In this document: positions 28,106 to 38,764 of the stretch, one piece after another | Layout of the letters: every line of letters starts with the position of its first letter | Numbering within the stretch: the stretch's first letter is position 1 | Assembly: GCA_016713305.1 (NCBI GenBank) | Contig: JADJPK010000004.1 | Span: forward strand, 62,001-126,000 | Origin: Betaproteobacteria bacterium | Lineage (GTDB): Bacteria; Pseudomonadota; Gammaproteobacteria; Burkholderiales; Ga0077523 | Direction of reading: 5' to 3' | DNA length: 64,000 bases | Made by a program: the position numbers and the translations under genes | The notes under the pieces: generated by a model | Told to the model about the DNA's origin: nothing | Database searches by the model: none | Seen by the model: only the letters and a program-made list of their open reading frames with translations

Positions 28106-29554
28106 ATGCCCAAACGTTTGATCACGCGCGCCGCGCTGCTCACGGCTCTCGCCCTTCTTCCCGCGGCTGCGTGGCTTGCTCCCGCGGAGGACATCCCGCC
28201 GGAGGCACTGACAGGCGGCGACCTCAGTGTCGCCGATGCCTCGCAGACCGCGTACCTGCATCCGGCCGCCGGCCTCGACTCCCGCCAGAACGAACTCTTC
28301 GCGCTCGGGCGTCGCATGTTCCAGAACCGCTGGGCGTTCTTCTGGTTCGAGAACGCGGAATTCGGCCGGGGCCCCACCTCGAACGCCCAGGCCTGCACCA
28401 CGTGCCACACCAACAACGGCAGGGGCCTCGTGACCGGGACGCCATCGCTGCCGACCGTGGCGATGCCGGGCGAGGTGCGGGACCACCATATCACCGTGCC
28501 CTTCGAGCCGGCCCCCAACCTGGTCGTCCGCGTGAGTCTTCCCGGGGTGGACGCGCACGGGGGTCCGCGCCTGCACCCCCAGTATGGCGACCAGCTGCAG
28601 ATCTTCGGCGTGAAGGGTGTCGTGCCGCCGGAGGCATCCTTCGGTGTGGAGTGGACCGAGCACGAGGTCGCGCTCGCGGAGGGGGAGACCCGCGTGCTGC
28701 GCAAGCCCGTGCTGCGGCTTTCGGACTTCGGTTATGGACCGCTCGGCGAGGATGCACATGTCGGCATGCGCATGGCGCCGCCGCTCGTGGGTCTTGGCCT
28801 TCTCGAGGCAGTGCCGGACGAAACGCTGCTCGCGCTCGCCGCACGCCCGGCCACGGGCAGCATTCGCGGCAAGGTGAACCGGGTGTGGGACGAGAGCCAG
28901 CGCAAGGTGGTCATCGGACGCTTCGGCCTGAAGGCCAATCACGGCAGTCTGCGGGAGCAGGTCGCGATCGCCTTCCTCAACGACATCGGTCTTTCCACCG
29001 AGGTGTATCCGGACCAGAACTGCCCGCCGATGAGCCCGACCTGCAAGGAACAGATGGTGGCGGGCAAGCCGGAGATCACGGCGTTGCGCCTGGCGGCGAC
29101 GGAACTCTACGTGCGGTCGCTTCGCGTGCCGGTGCGCCGGCAGGTGGACGATCCGCAGGTGCGGGAGGGCGAAAGACTCTTCGCGGATGCGCAGTGCGCA
29201 GTGTGCCACGTGCCGGAATTGCGGACGGGGCCGTTCCCCGCCTTCCCGCCCGTCGCCCACCAGACGATCCGGCCCTTCACCGATCTGCTGCTGCACGACA
29301 TGGGCGAGGACCTCGCTGATGGACGGCCGGACTTTCTCGCGAGCGGCCGCGAATGGCGCACGCCGCCCCTGTGGGGCATCGGCCTGTCGGAGGTCGTCAA
29401 CGGCGCGGGCGCATTCCTGCACGATGGCCGGGCCCGCAATCTCGAAGAAGCGATTCTGTGGCACGGCGGCGAAGCGAAGACGTCCCGCGATGCCTTTGCC
29501 GGCATGCAGAGAGGCGATCGCGAAGCGCTGATCGCCTTCCTGAAGTCGCTCTGA
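28106..29554 (+). CDS. Di-heme oxidoreductase (DHOR family)
   Basis: A periplasmic di-heme protein, 482 residues, with a signal peptide (about 1-27). Heme sites are CTTCH near residue 98 and CAVCH near residue 366. The DHOR hallmarks REWRTPPLWGIGLS and GAFLHDGRARNLEEAILWHGGEA are complete. Relatives are described as thiol-oxidoreductase-like or MauG-related; the physiological substrate is unknown. Single gene, ended by the hairpin at 29561. Confidence 0.88.
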   Translation: MPKRLITRAALLTALALLPAAAWLAPAEDIPPEALTGGDLSVADASQTAYLHPAAGLDSRQNELFALGRRMFQNRWAFFWFENAEFGRGPTSNAQACTTCHTNNGRGLVTGTPSLPTVAMPGEVRDHHITVPFEPAPNLVVRVSLPGVDAHGGPRLHPQYGDQLQIFGVKGVVPPEASFGVEWTEHEVALAEGETRVLRKPVLRLSDFGYGPLGEDAHVGMRMAPPLVGLGLLEAVPDETLLALAARPATGSIRGKVNRVWDESQRKVVIGRFGLKANHGSLREQVAIAFLNDIGLSTEVYPDQNCPPMSPTCKEQMVAGKPEITALRLAATELYVRSLRVPVRRQVDDPQVREGERLFADAQCAVCHVPELRTGPFPAFPPVAHQTIRPFTDLLLHDMGEDLADGRPDFLASGREWRTPPLWGIGLSEVVNGAGAFLHDGRARNLEEAILWHGGEAKTSRDAFAGMQRGDREALIAFLKSL

Positions 29555-29560
29555 AAGAGA

Positions 29561-29583
29561 CGGCCCGCCGTTCAGGCGGGCCG
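29561..29583. terminator. Bidirectional hairpin between convergent genes
   Basis: Perfect 9-base stem CGGCCCGCC / GGCGGGCCG with a 5-base loop, 6 bases after the di-heme gene and 14 before the LuxR stop. There is no T run. Confidence 0.6.
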
Positions 29584-29597
29584 CGATCTGACCACGA

Positions 29598-29831
29598 TCA
29601 CTCAGTCGGGCCTTCCAGCGCGATCAGCCCGAGCCGTATGGCCTTGGCCACGGCATGAGTGGTGTTCTCGGCGCCGAGCTTCCTGCGGCAGTTCTCGAGA
29701 TGGAGATGAACGGTGCGCGGCGTGACGCCCAGCAACTGGGAGATCTGCTGGGATGTCTTGCCCATGGATGCCCAGGAAAGGCATTCCTTCTGGCGCGGTG
29801 AAAGAACGGGAGCGGTAGCGGTGCTGTCCAT
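29598..29831 (-). CDS. LuxR-type HTH protein without sensor domain
   Basis: 77 residues, nearly all a LuxR/GerE DNA-binding domain (LSPRQKECLSWASMGKTSQQISQLLGVTPRTVHLHLENCRRKLG). No receiver or autoinducer domain precedes it in any frame, so it is either a naturally minimal regulator or the remnant of a longer one. A perfect 18-bp dyad at 30021 lies upstream and could be its site. Confidence 0.8.
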   Translation of the reverse strand: MDSTATAPVLSPRQKECLSWASMGKTSQQISQLLGVTPRTVHLHLENCRRKLGAENTTHAVAKAIRLGLIALEGPTE

Positions 29832-30020
29832 GATGGCGCGATGCCCGCTGCTCTAGCGGGACAAGCGCGGCAACGCGTCTGCGCGCCCGCCGCGCGAACT
29901 GCGCCGATCCGGACCCTTGCTTGCGGGGAGAACCGACGACTCACCCGCAATCCCCTCGAACTTGAAATTTTCTGTGCAATTGTTTCCCAAAGTGGTGCTC
30001 CGTCGCTGCGTCGTGAAGGG

Positions 30021-30038
30021 GCCGTGACAAGTCACGGC
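30021..30038. promoter_or_regulatory. 18-bp perfect dyad, possible regulator site
   Basis: GCCGTGAC AA GTCACGGC, symmetric over its whole length, 190 bases upstream of the LuxR-type gene start. Size and symmetry suit a dimeric HTH regulator; which one is unknown. Confidence 0.4.
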
Positions 30039-30447
30039 TGTGAGCGTTGCTCGTACAGCCCTGGCAAACGTTCATTCTTCGCATCGATCGGCTATTGGGA
30101 TCGAACGGCGTATTCTTGTGGCAAATACCGAGCAGCACGCCATGGCCCGCCCGAGGGGCGAGAATCGGGGAATCGGTTCTCGCGTTAAGCCGGGGTGCCT
30201 CTTGCCGAGTGCGCGCGTCATGCGTTCAGGCAGGACGCGCTGGAAACTGGGAAGGAACTCCGGCCGCACGGTCAAATCGAATCCGCTGAACGACGCGCGA
30301 CAAGAATTATCTCCACTGCCTGAGGGGATCGCAGCCCTGTCATTTACTTCACCCCGCCGCGATCACGTGCAGGAGAGACACTGGGATTCTTCCGCGTCGC
30401 GCGGTCCGTGGCAAGTGCGGCGTGCATTATTCACGGCGGCCCCGCCC

Positions 30448-30468
30448 GTGCCGGACACTGTCCGGCAC
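30448..30468 (-). terminator. Strong hairpin after the amidase gene
   Basis: Arms GTGCCGGACA and TGTCCGGCAC around a single central base, ending 12 bases beyond the amidase stop. No T run follows. Likely an mRNA 3' hairpin, or alternatively a protein-binding dyad. Confidence 0.5.
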
Positions 30469-30480
30469 ACCGGAAACTCT

Positions 30481-31905
30481 TCAGCTCATCCGTTCCCACA
30501 GTTGCGGAACCAGGGTGCCCGCCTGCCGTTCCACCGCCTCCATCGCGTCGAGAATCAGATCCTCGCGAAAACGGCGCCCGACGATCTGCACGCCCGCCGG
30601 AAGCCCCTCCACCAGCCCGACCGGAAGCACTCCGGCGGGCAGGCTGAGATAGTTCACGCCATAGCTGTAGATGGCCGCGCCGAACAGATCGCGCGTCTGC
30701 TCGAGCCCCTGGGCGTCGTAGTTCCAGGGGTACGTGGGACGCATGAGAAACGGCGTGAGCACCAGCGGATAGCGATCGAGAAACACATTCCACGCGCGCG
30801 TCATCCGCGTGCGTGCGGCGAGTCCCGCCAGGTAGGCAGGACCTTCGGCGACGTGGCCGATCGCGTAGTACCAGTCGAACACGTTCTGCACCGTCGCACT
30901 GCCGTGCTGCCGGGCAAGGGGATCGAGCGTCGCACGGATTTCCGCGAGCGCGACCGACATCCAGCCCGCAGCAGGTTCGGTGATGGGCGGCGGCTCGACT
31001 TCCTCCACGGCATACCCGGCGCTCTCCAGTGCGCGAGCCGCCTTGTCGAGCTGCTCGCCGATCCCCGGGTGCATCGGATAGCCGTGAGCATTGCGCGTGA
31101 AGGCGACGCGCATCGGCCCCGGCAACGGAGCCCCTTCGAACGGCACCGGCACCCACCAGGGATCGCGCGGATCGCCGCGGGACATGATCTGGGTGGCCAG
31201 GCGCACGTCGCGCACCTGGCGGCAGATCGCGCCCTGCACCGACATGAGCTGCGCGAGCAGTCCGCGCTCGGCGGACGCAGACGGATTGAACACCGGTACG
31301 CGGCCCACCGTCGGCTTCACGGTGCACACACCGCACGCGAAAGAAGGAAAGCGCAGCGAGCCGCCGATGTCGTTGCCGTGGTGCAGCGGCCCCATGCCGG
31401 CCGCCGCCGCCGCGCCGGCACCACCGGAAGACCCGCCCGGAGAGGCGTCCGGATGCCACGGATTGCGCGTGCGCCCGTGCAACGGGCTGTCGGTGGTCGC
31501 CCGCATGGAGAACTCCGGAGTCGTGGTCCGGCCGAACACGATGGCGCCTGCGGAACGCAGATTGCGCACCACGGGCGAATCGTCCGGCGCGATCACCGAC
31601 TCCAGAGCCGGGACTCCGTTCGGCGTGGGCATGCCTGCGACGTCGACGTTTTCCTTGATGGTCACAGGGACGCCGTGCAGCGGCCCCCACGACTCGCCAC
31701 GCGCCAGCGCCTCGTCCGCAGCGCGAGAGCGTTCTCGCGCGTCGTCGAAACGGGGATAGACGATGGCGTTCAGTTCGGGATTGCACTGCTCGACCCGCGC
31801 CAGCACGGCCTCCATGGCCTCGGTGCAGGACACGTCGCGGCGCTCGATCGCGGCGGCCAGGTCGCAGGCGCTCCACTGCCAGAGCGGTGATGCGGGTGAC
31901 GGCAT
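30481..31905 (-). CDS. Amidase-signature hydrolase
   Basis: 474 residues. The Ser-cisSer-Lys machinery is seen as Lys in VTIKENVD and the Gly/Ser-rich GGSSGGAGAAAAAGMG with the following GNDIGGSLRFPS nucleophile segment. It hydrolyses amides; the substrate cannot be told from sequence. Not GatA, since no gatB or gatC is near. The start at 31905 (MPSPASPLWQW) is preferred to 31947, which adds an Arg-rich stretch without homology. Intact. Confidence 0.88.
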   Translation of the reverse strand: MPSPASPLWQWSACDLAAAIERRDVSCTEAMEAVLARVEQCNPELNAIVYPRFDDARERSRAADEALARGESWGPLHGVPVTIKENVDVAGMPTPNGVPALESVIAPDDSPVVRNLRSAGAIVFGRTTTPEFSMRATTDSPLHGRTRNPWHPDASPGGSSGGAGAAAAAGMGPLHHGNDIGGSLRFPSFACGVCTVKPTVGRVPVFNPSASAERGLLAQLMSVQGAICRQVRDVRLATQIMSRGDPRDPWWVPVPFEGAPLPGPMRVAFTRNAHGYPMHPGIGEQLDKAARALESAGYAVEEVEPPPITEPAAGWMSVALAEIRATLDPLARQHGSATVQNVFDWYYAIGHVAEGPAYLAGLAARTRMTRAWNVFLDRYPLVLTPFLMRPTYPWNYDAQGLEQTRDLFGAAIYSYGVNYLSLPAGVLPVGLVEGLPAGVQIVGRRFREDLILDAMEAVERQAGTLVPQLWERMS

Positions 31906-32166
31906 GGGGTGTCTCCTCGTCCGATGCGGTCGGACGGTGGGAGTCACCGGTGACGCGCGGGAGGGATGTTACGTCCGAACGGACGGCGGGCGCCGATCCC
32001 TGGCAAGCGACGGGAGGGCTGACCCTGCCACGCGGAAGAAGGCCGGTTCAGGGACCACGGGCGGCCGCAAGGCAGGCGCGGCGATCCATCTCCACCCCTG
32101 CCATTGCACCCGCCCTGATGGGCGCCAGGAACCGTGAACGCGCGCGGCCGCCGCACGCATCGACCC

Positions 32167-32409
32167 TCAATGCTCGAGCACCGGCCGGCAGGCCTCCGCC
32201 TCGGCACGGCTGCGGAAAGGTCCGATGAAGTTCGCGTTCTCGTCGAAACGGCGCTTCGTGTCATCGGCAGGCCAGGTGACGACGTAGAACCCGTTGGCAA
32301 GCGGCACGCCTTCTCTGCGCCGGTACCAGCGCTCGTAGGATTCGCAGTCGATCAGGTGGAAGGGCTTGTGGACACGGACCACCTCGTGGTCGTCGACACG
32401 AATTTCCAT
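32167..32409 (-). CDS. Small conserved-looking protein, unknown function
   Basis: 80 residues from ATG 32409 (MEIRVDDHEVVRVHKPFHLI), with an AGGG-rich ribosome site. It has a WYRRREG...FYVVTWP core and a C-terminal FIGPFRSRAEAEA motif seen in small SPOR-like or DUF proteins. No signal peptide. An upstream in-frame start at 32478 is less convincing. Confidence 0.6.
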   Translation of the reverse strand: MEIRVDDHEVVRVHKPFHLIDCESYERWYRRREGVPLANGFYVVTWPADDTKRRFDENANFIGPFRSRAEAEACRPVLEH

Positions 32410-32521
32410 GGCAGCGCCCTCCCCTCTCCGATGACGTGCCTGCAGGATAGGAGCTGGCGCCCGATCCGGTATTGACAACGGTCAACGGATCCGAGGGCAC
32501 CGGGCCCTCGCGCCGGTCCGT

Positions 32522-33703
32522 TCAGATCACGCGCTGTCGCGAAAGTGTCGCAATCCGCGTGTCGTCGTAGCCCAGGGCGCGCAGGAGTTCTTCCGTGTGC
32601 TCTCCGGGTGCCGGGGCGGGGCGCTCGACCTCGAAGGTGAAATCGGACAGCTTCACCGGCGGCGCCATCTGCAGCACGTCCCCCTCGGTGGGATGGGGCG
32701 ACCGCACGAACATTCCCCGGGCGGCATGCTGAGGATCGTCGAGCAGTTCATCGAAGGTCTGGATGGGGCAGACGCAGCAGTCGCGGCCCTCGAATGCCTT
32801 GACCCATTCGGCTTGTGTCTTCGTGGCGAAGATGCCGCGCAAGGCGTCGATGGCGATCTGCGGGTCGCCGCCGGTTTCCCAGTGACAGTGCAGCAGATCC
32901 GGCCGGTTCACCACGTCGCAGACGTCCTTCCAGAACTTGGATTCCAGCGACCCCACCGCCATGTGCCGGCCGTCCTTCGTGCGGTAGACGTTGTAGCAGC
33001 CTTCACGGCCCGAGAGCAGATCGTTGCCGCGTTCGGCCACACGGCCCTTGGTCACATGCGCCGACAGGGCCTGGACGTTGTGAGCGAGCACGCCTTCGGT
33101 CATCGAGGCATCCACATGGCGGCCGCGGCCCGTGCGCTGCGCGTCGAACAGAGCCGCGAGGATTCCCATGGCCGGCACGACCGCGCCGCCGAGGATGTCG
33201 GCAAGCTGGAAATTGGAGATGACCGGATCTCCGCCCCGCTCCCCGTTCTGCTCGGCGACACCCGCGTAGGAGCAGTAGTTGAGATCGTGTCCGGCAAGGT
33301 GGCGGTAGGGGCCGGTCTGGCCGTAGCCCGAGATCGCGCAGTACACGATGGCTGGATTCACGGCCTTGACCGCTTCGTAACCCACGCCGAGACGGTCGAC
33401 CACCCCGGGCCGGAAGCCTTCCACGACCACGTGCGCGGTACGGGCGAGATCCAGGAACGCCTCCACGCCTTCCGTCTGCTTCAGATCGAGCCGCATGCCC
33501 CGCTTGTTCCGGTTGATGGCGAGAAACACCGGGGCCGTGCGGCCGGGCGGCATGCCCAGCGTACGGGCGTAGTCCCCGGCTCCCGTGTCCTCGATCTTGA
33601 TGACTTCGGCGCCGAGATCGGCCAGGTGCAGCGTGCACATGGGCCCCGGCAGAAGACGGGTGAGATCGAGCACACGGATGCCGGAAAGGGGCTTCGACGA
33701 CAT
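32522..33703 (-). CDS. CaiB/BaiF-type CoA-transferase or racemase
   Basis: 393 residues, intact class III family protein. It opens LSGIRVLDLTRLLPGPMCTLHLADLGAEVIKIE as in alpha-methylacyl-CoA racemase and formyl-CoA transferases. The conserved catalytic Asp is in FQLADILGG. It acts on acyl-CoA esters; a racemase-like role on branched-chain acyl-CoA is plausible given its place at the end of the leucine catabolic operon, but is an inference. Confidence 0.88.
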   Translation of the reverse strand: MSSKPLSGIRVLDLTRLLPGPMCTLHLADLGAEVIKIEDTGAGDYARTLGMPPGRTAPVFLAINRNKRGMRLDLKQTEGVEAFLDLARTAHVVVEGFRPGVVDRLGVGYEAVKAVNPAIVYCAISGYGQTGPYRHLAGHDLNYCSYAGVAEQNGERGGDPVISNFQLADILGGAVVPAMGILAALFDAQRTGRGRHVDASMTEGVLAHNVQALSAHVTKGRVAERGNDLLSGREGCYNVYRTKDGRHMAVGSLESKFWKDVCDVVNRPDLLHCHWETGGDPQIAIDALRGIFATKTQAEWVKAFEGRDCCVCPIQTFDELLDDPQHAARGMFVRSPHPTEGDVLQMAPPVKLSDFTFEVERPAPAPGEHTEELLRALGYDDTRIATLSRQRVI

Positions 33704-33760
33704 GGGATTCCTCGTTGGGGATGGAGCCGCGACAGTGAAGTGTCGAAAGGTACGCCGCGC

Positions 33761-34315
33761 CTACTTGCCGCCGGCCCACTCGGGCCACTTCCTGCGCACG
33801 AGTTCGCCGTCGGCAGCGTACATGTGACAGGTGTCGATGAGCGCCGGCCGCCTGCCATCGGTGCCCGCGGGCTTTGCGCGTTCGCGCGCGCCGTAGAGCG
33901 TCTGGTACACCGTCGTGGCCACGGGGCCCAGCAACTCGACCAGATGCGTGCAGCCCTTGGTGCCGCCGAGCAGTTCGCGGGTCTTCTGCGTGAAACCGGG
34001 CTTGATGTGCAGCCCCTTCAGCACCTGGAAGTTCGGCGTGATTCCGGGACAGCCGTAGTAGGGGCCGGCGTCCGTGACGACCTCGACGTCGTGGATCAGC
34101 AGGTCCAGATCCACGGTGAGGCGGATCCACATGTTGTGCATGGGCTGGCCCGCGACCAGCGTGCCTCCGGGCCGGTCCATGTTGGGGATGTCGAAGGGCT
34201 TGGTGTCGGTCAGATGACCCTCGATGTCCCAGAGCCCGTCCTCGCGGTGATAGCCGCAGCACTGGATCGTGCGGGTGTGCTTGATGTGGCGCGGAGCGGG
34301 GGTCGAAAGCGGCAT
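33761..34315 (-). CDS. DUF2889-family protein
   Basis: 184 residues from ATG 34315. It has the family's blocks DGLWDIEGHLTDTKPF, MHNMWIRLTVD and GCTHLVELLGPVATTVYQ. Function unknown. In betaproteobacteria such genes often lie beside acyl-CoA metabolism, as here. Intact. Confidence 0.8.
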   Translation of the reverse strand: MPLSTPAPRHIKHTRTIQCCGYHREDGLWDIEGHLTDTKPFDIPNMDRPGGTLVAGQPMHNMWIRLTVDLDLLIHDVEVVTDAGPYYGCPGITPNFQVLKGLHIKPGFTQKTRELLGGTKGCTHLVELLGPVATTVYQTLYGARERAKPAGTDGRRPALIDTCHMYAADGELVRRKWPEWAGGK

Positions 34316-34355
34316 GGCGTGTCTCCGGGCACAGGGCCCGCGTGTGAGGAAGGCT

Positions 34356-34559
34356 TCAGGGTGTCGCTCGCCGCGCGGGCAGCCTTGCCAGCACGGCTTG
34401 CCTTTCGTCGGCGGTATAGGAGGACCAGCCGGCGATCTCATCCAGCGTACGCTGGCAGCCACGGCACAAGCCCGTGGCATCGTCCATGACGCACACCTTG
34501 ATGCAAGGCGATGGCACGTCCACGGGGACGGCGCGGCCGGCGTTGCGGATGGAGTTCAC
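34356..34559 (-). CDS. DUF1289-family small Fe-S-like protein
   Basis: 67 residues. The family's four cysteines are visible (PCIKVCVMD, GLCRGC). Probably binds a metal or Fe-S; role unknown. It starts with GTG at 34559 overlapping the liuE stop as GTGA, so it is translationally coupled to liuE. Confidence 0.85.
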   Translation of the reverse strand: MNSIRNAGRAVPVDVPSPCIKVCVMDDATGLCRGCQRTLDEIAGWSSYTADERQAVLARLPARRATP

Positions 34560-35473
34560 GCGGCGGCCTTGCGCTTCTTCGCGACGATCGCGCGGCCTGC
34601 CCGCGAGGAGTTCTCGCGGCCTACCGCTTCGCAGATGAACTGGGCGGCGGCGACCAGCGCATTCATGTCGACACCCGTCTCGATTCCCATGCCGTCCAGC
34701 ATGTAGAGGACGTCCTCGGTCGCGACGTTGCCGGTCGCGCCGGGTGCATAGGGGCAGCCGCCCAGGCCTGCCACGGAACAGTCGAAGGTGGCCACGCCCA
34801 GCTCGAGCGAGGCGAGGATGTTGGCGAGCGCCTGCCCGTACGTGTCGTGATAGTGGCCGGCGATGCGCTCGACGGGAACGTGGCGCGCGACAGCCTCGAT
34901 CATCCGCTGGGTCTTGAGCGGAGTGCCAGCGCCGATGGTGTCACCGAGGGAGATTTCGTAGCAGCCCATCTCCAGCAGCCGCGTCGAGACGTGCGCGACG
35001 GCCTCGGGCGCGACGTCCCCTTCATAGGGACAGCCCAGCACGACCGACACGTAACCGCGCACGCGAATGCCCTCGGCCAGCGCCCTTTCGCACACGGGCG
35101 CGAACCGGTCGAGCGATTCGTCGATGCTGCAGTTGATGTTGCGGCGTGAGAAGGATTCGGTCGCCGCGCCGAAGATGGCCACTTCGTCGGCCCGTGCGGC
35201 GAGCGCGCCGTCGAGGCCCTTGAGGTTCGGCACGAGGACCGGATACGAAACACCCGGCTTGCGCCGGATGGCGGCCATGACCTCGGCGGCATCGGCCATC
35301 TGCGGCACCCATTTCGGCGACACGAAGCTGGTCGCTTCCACCACGGGCAATCCCGCATCGGCGAGACGCTCGATCAGTTCGACCTTCACGCGCGCAGGCA
35401 CCATCGCCGGCTCGTTCTGCAGACCGTCGCGGGGCCCCACGTCGACAAGACGGACCTTCTTCGGAAATGTCAT
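34556..35473 (-). CDS. liuE: Hydroxymethylglutaryl-CoA lyase
   Basis: Splits HMG-CoA into acetyl-CoA and acetoacetate, the last step of leucine breakdown. 305 residues (mvaB-type). The divalent-metal DxR site is in LVDVGPRDGLQNE, the metal His pair in GHYHDTYGQAL, and the catalytic cysteine in GLGGCPYAPGATGNVATED. ATG at 35473. Intact. Confidence 0.95.
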   Translation of the reverse strand: MTFPKKVRLVDVGPRDGLQNEPAMVPARVKVELIERLADAGLPVVEATSFVSPKWVPQMADAAEVMAAIRRKPGVSYPVLVPNLKGLDGALAARADEVAIFGAATESFSRRNINCSIDESLDRFAPVCERALAEGIRVRGYVSVVLGCPYEGDVAPEAVAHVSTRLLEMGCYEISLGDTIGAGTPLKTQRMIEAVARHVPVERIAGHYHDTYGQALANILASLELGVATFDCSVAGLGGCPYAPGATGNVATEDVLYMLDGMGIETGVDMNALVAAAQFICEAVGRENSSRAGRAIVAKKRKAAA

Positions 35474-35614
35474 GGCCGCCACCCGAGCTCCTCTCGTGCG
35501 AACAACACAAGGCACGGCCGCCTGCGCGGAAGCCGGGGCGGACCGACAGTCGCGCGTACGGACGCGAACGTCCGGATACGAGAGCCGTCCATGTCTGCGG
35601 GGAACGTGCGCGGG

Positions 35615-37625
<2,011 letters not shown>

Positions 37626-37635
37626 GGTCCGGCGC

Positions 37636-38433
37636 TCAGCCTGCGTCCTTCGCCCACGCGGGGGCGCGCTTCTCCAGGAAGGCAGTCACGCCTTCGCGTC
37701 CTTCGGCCGACGCGCGCTGCTGGGCGATGCGCCTCGCGGTGTCTTCGCACACCTGCGTGTCGATCGGACGGTCGGACACGGCGCGGATGAGTTCCTTGGA
37801 GGCGGCGATGGCGTGCGGACTGCCCTTCAGAAGATGGCCCACGAGACCGTCGACGCCCTGATCGAGCCAGTGCGCGTCCACCACGTCGGTGAGCAGCCCG
37901 AGACGCTTCGCCTCGTCGGCGCCGAAGCGTTCCGCCGTGAGGAAGTAGCGGCGCGCGGCGCGCACGCCGATGGCCTGGATGACGTAGGGGCTGATGACGG
38001 CGGGGATGAGGCCCAGGCGAACCTCCGACAGCGAGAACAGCGCCTCGCGGGCCGCGATGGCCATGTCGCAGCAGGCGACCAGCCCCACGCCGCCCCCGAA
38101 CGCGGCCCCCTGCACTCTTGCGATGGTGGGCTTGCGCATGCGGTCCAGCGTGCGCATGAGCTCCGCCAGGTGCATGGCATCGCGCAGGTTCTCGGCCTCC
38201 GAATAGTGCGCCATGCGCTTCATCCAGTTCAGGTCCGCGCCGGCGGAGAAGCTCCTGCCGTGCGCAGCCAGGACCACAACACGCACCGCGGCGTCGTCGT
38301 CCACCGAACGCAGCACGGCCGTGAGCCGCGCGATCAGCGTGTCGTCGAACGCGTTGTGCACATCCGGACGGTTCATGGTGACGGTCGCCACGCCGGCGTC
38401 CGTCACCTGCAGTTCAACGATGTCTTCACTCAT
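37636..38433 (-). CDS. liuC: Methylglutaconyl-CoA hydratase
   Basis: Enoyl-CoA hydratase family, 265 residues. It has the oxyanion-hole block SFSAGADLNWMKRM, the second block AAFGGGVGLVACCDMAIA and the catalytic Glu in LSEVRLGLIPAVISP. It hydrates 3-methylglutaconyl-CoA to HMG-CoA by context. Overlaps the TfoX_C gene by 8 bases and precedes liuD by 10. Confidence 0.9.
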   Translation of the reverse strand: MSEDIVELQVTDAGVATVTMNRPDVHNAFDDTLIARLTAVLRSVDDDAAVRVVVLAAHGRSFSAGADLNWMKRMAHYSEAENLRDAMHLAELMRTLDRMRKPTIARVQGAAFGGGVGLVACCDMAIAAREALFSLSEVRLGLIPAVISPYVIQAIGVRAARRYFLTAERFGADEAKRLGLLTDVVDAHWLDQGVDGLVGHLLKGSPHAIAASKELIRAVSDRPIDTQVCEDTARRIAQQRASAEGREGVTAFLEKRAPAWAKDAG

Positions 38434-38722
38434 CTGCTCGTGCCCTCGCCCGAAGGTCATCCTTGAGCTTTCCCGGCAACCGGTTCCAGTGCAGGTCCAT
38501 GATCGCGCCCTGCAGCGCGTACAGCATCACCGGCGTCACGTTGTAACCGTGCTTGCGCATGAGGCGGAATGCATTCACGGCGCCCAGGTCCTCCAGGTCC
38601 TTCTTGGTCACGACACCGACGGCCGCCAGCCACTTCGCCGATTGCGGACCGATGTTCTTCATCGTCGTCACGGCGATCTCGTGCGTGGAGGTGTAGCTCT
38701 GCGGGGGTTTCTTGCTCGCCAT
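38426..38722 (-). CDS. TfoX C-terminal-domain-like small protein
   Basis: 98 residues. The helix-hairpin-helix-like stretch KNIGPQSAKWLAAVGVVTKKDLEDLGAVNAF matches the C-terminal domain of the competence regulator TfoX/Sxy. The N-terminal TfoX domain is absent. Why it lies inside the leucine operon is unclear; it overlaps liuC by 8 bases, so it is co-translated. Confidence 0.82.
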   Translation of the reverse strand: MASKKPPQSYTSTHEIAVTTMKNIGPQSAKWLAAVGVVTKKDLEDLGAVNAFRLMRKHGYNVTPVMLYALQGAIMDLHWNRLPGKLKDDLRARARADE

Positions 38723-38764
38723 CGATTCGCCGTCCCGGGGGTGTGTGGGGCCTGTGGGCAGACC

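Larger units (their letters stand above)
29832..30480. other. 649-base region without a gene
   Basis: Upstream of the LuxR-type gene and downstream of the amidase gene. It is less GC-rich around 29955-30130, as promoters are. It contains two perfect dyads (30021-30038 and 30448-30468). No open frame with protein-like content is seen on either strand. Confidence 0.6.
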
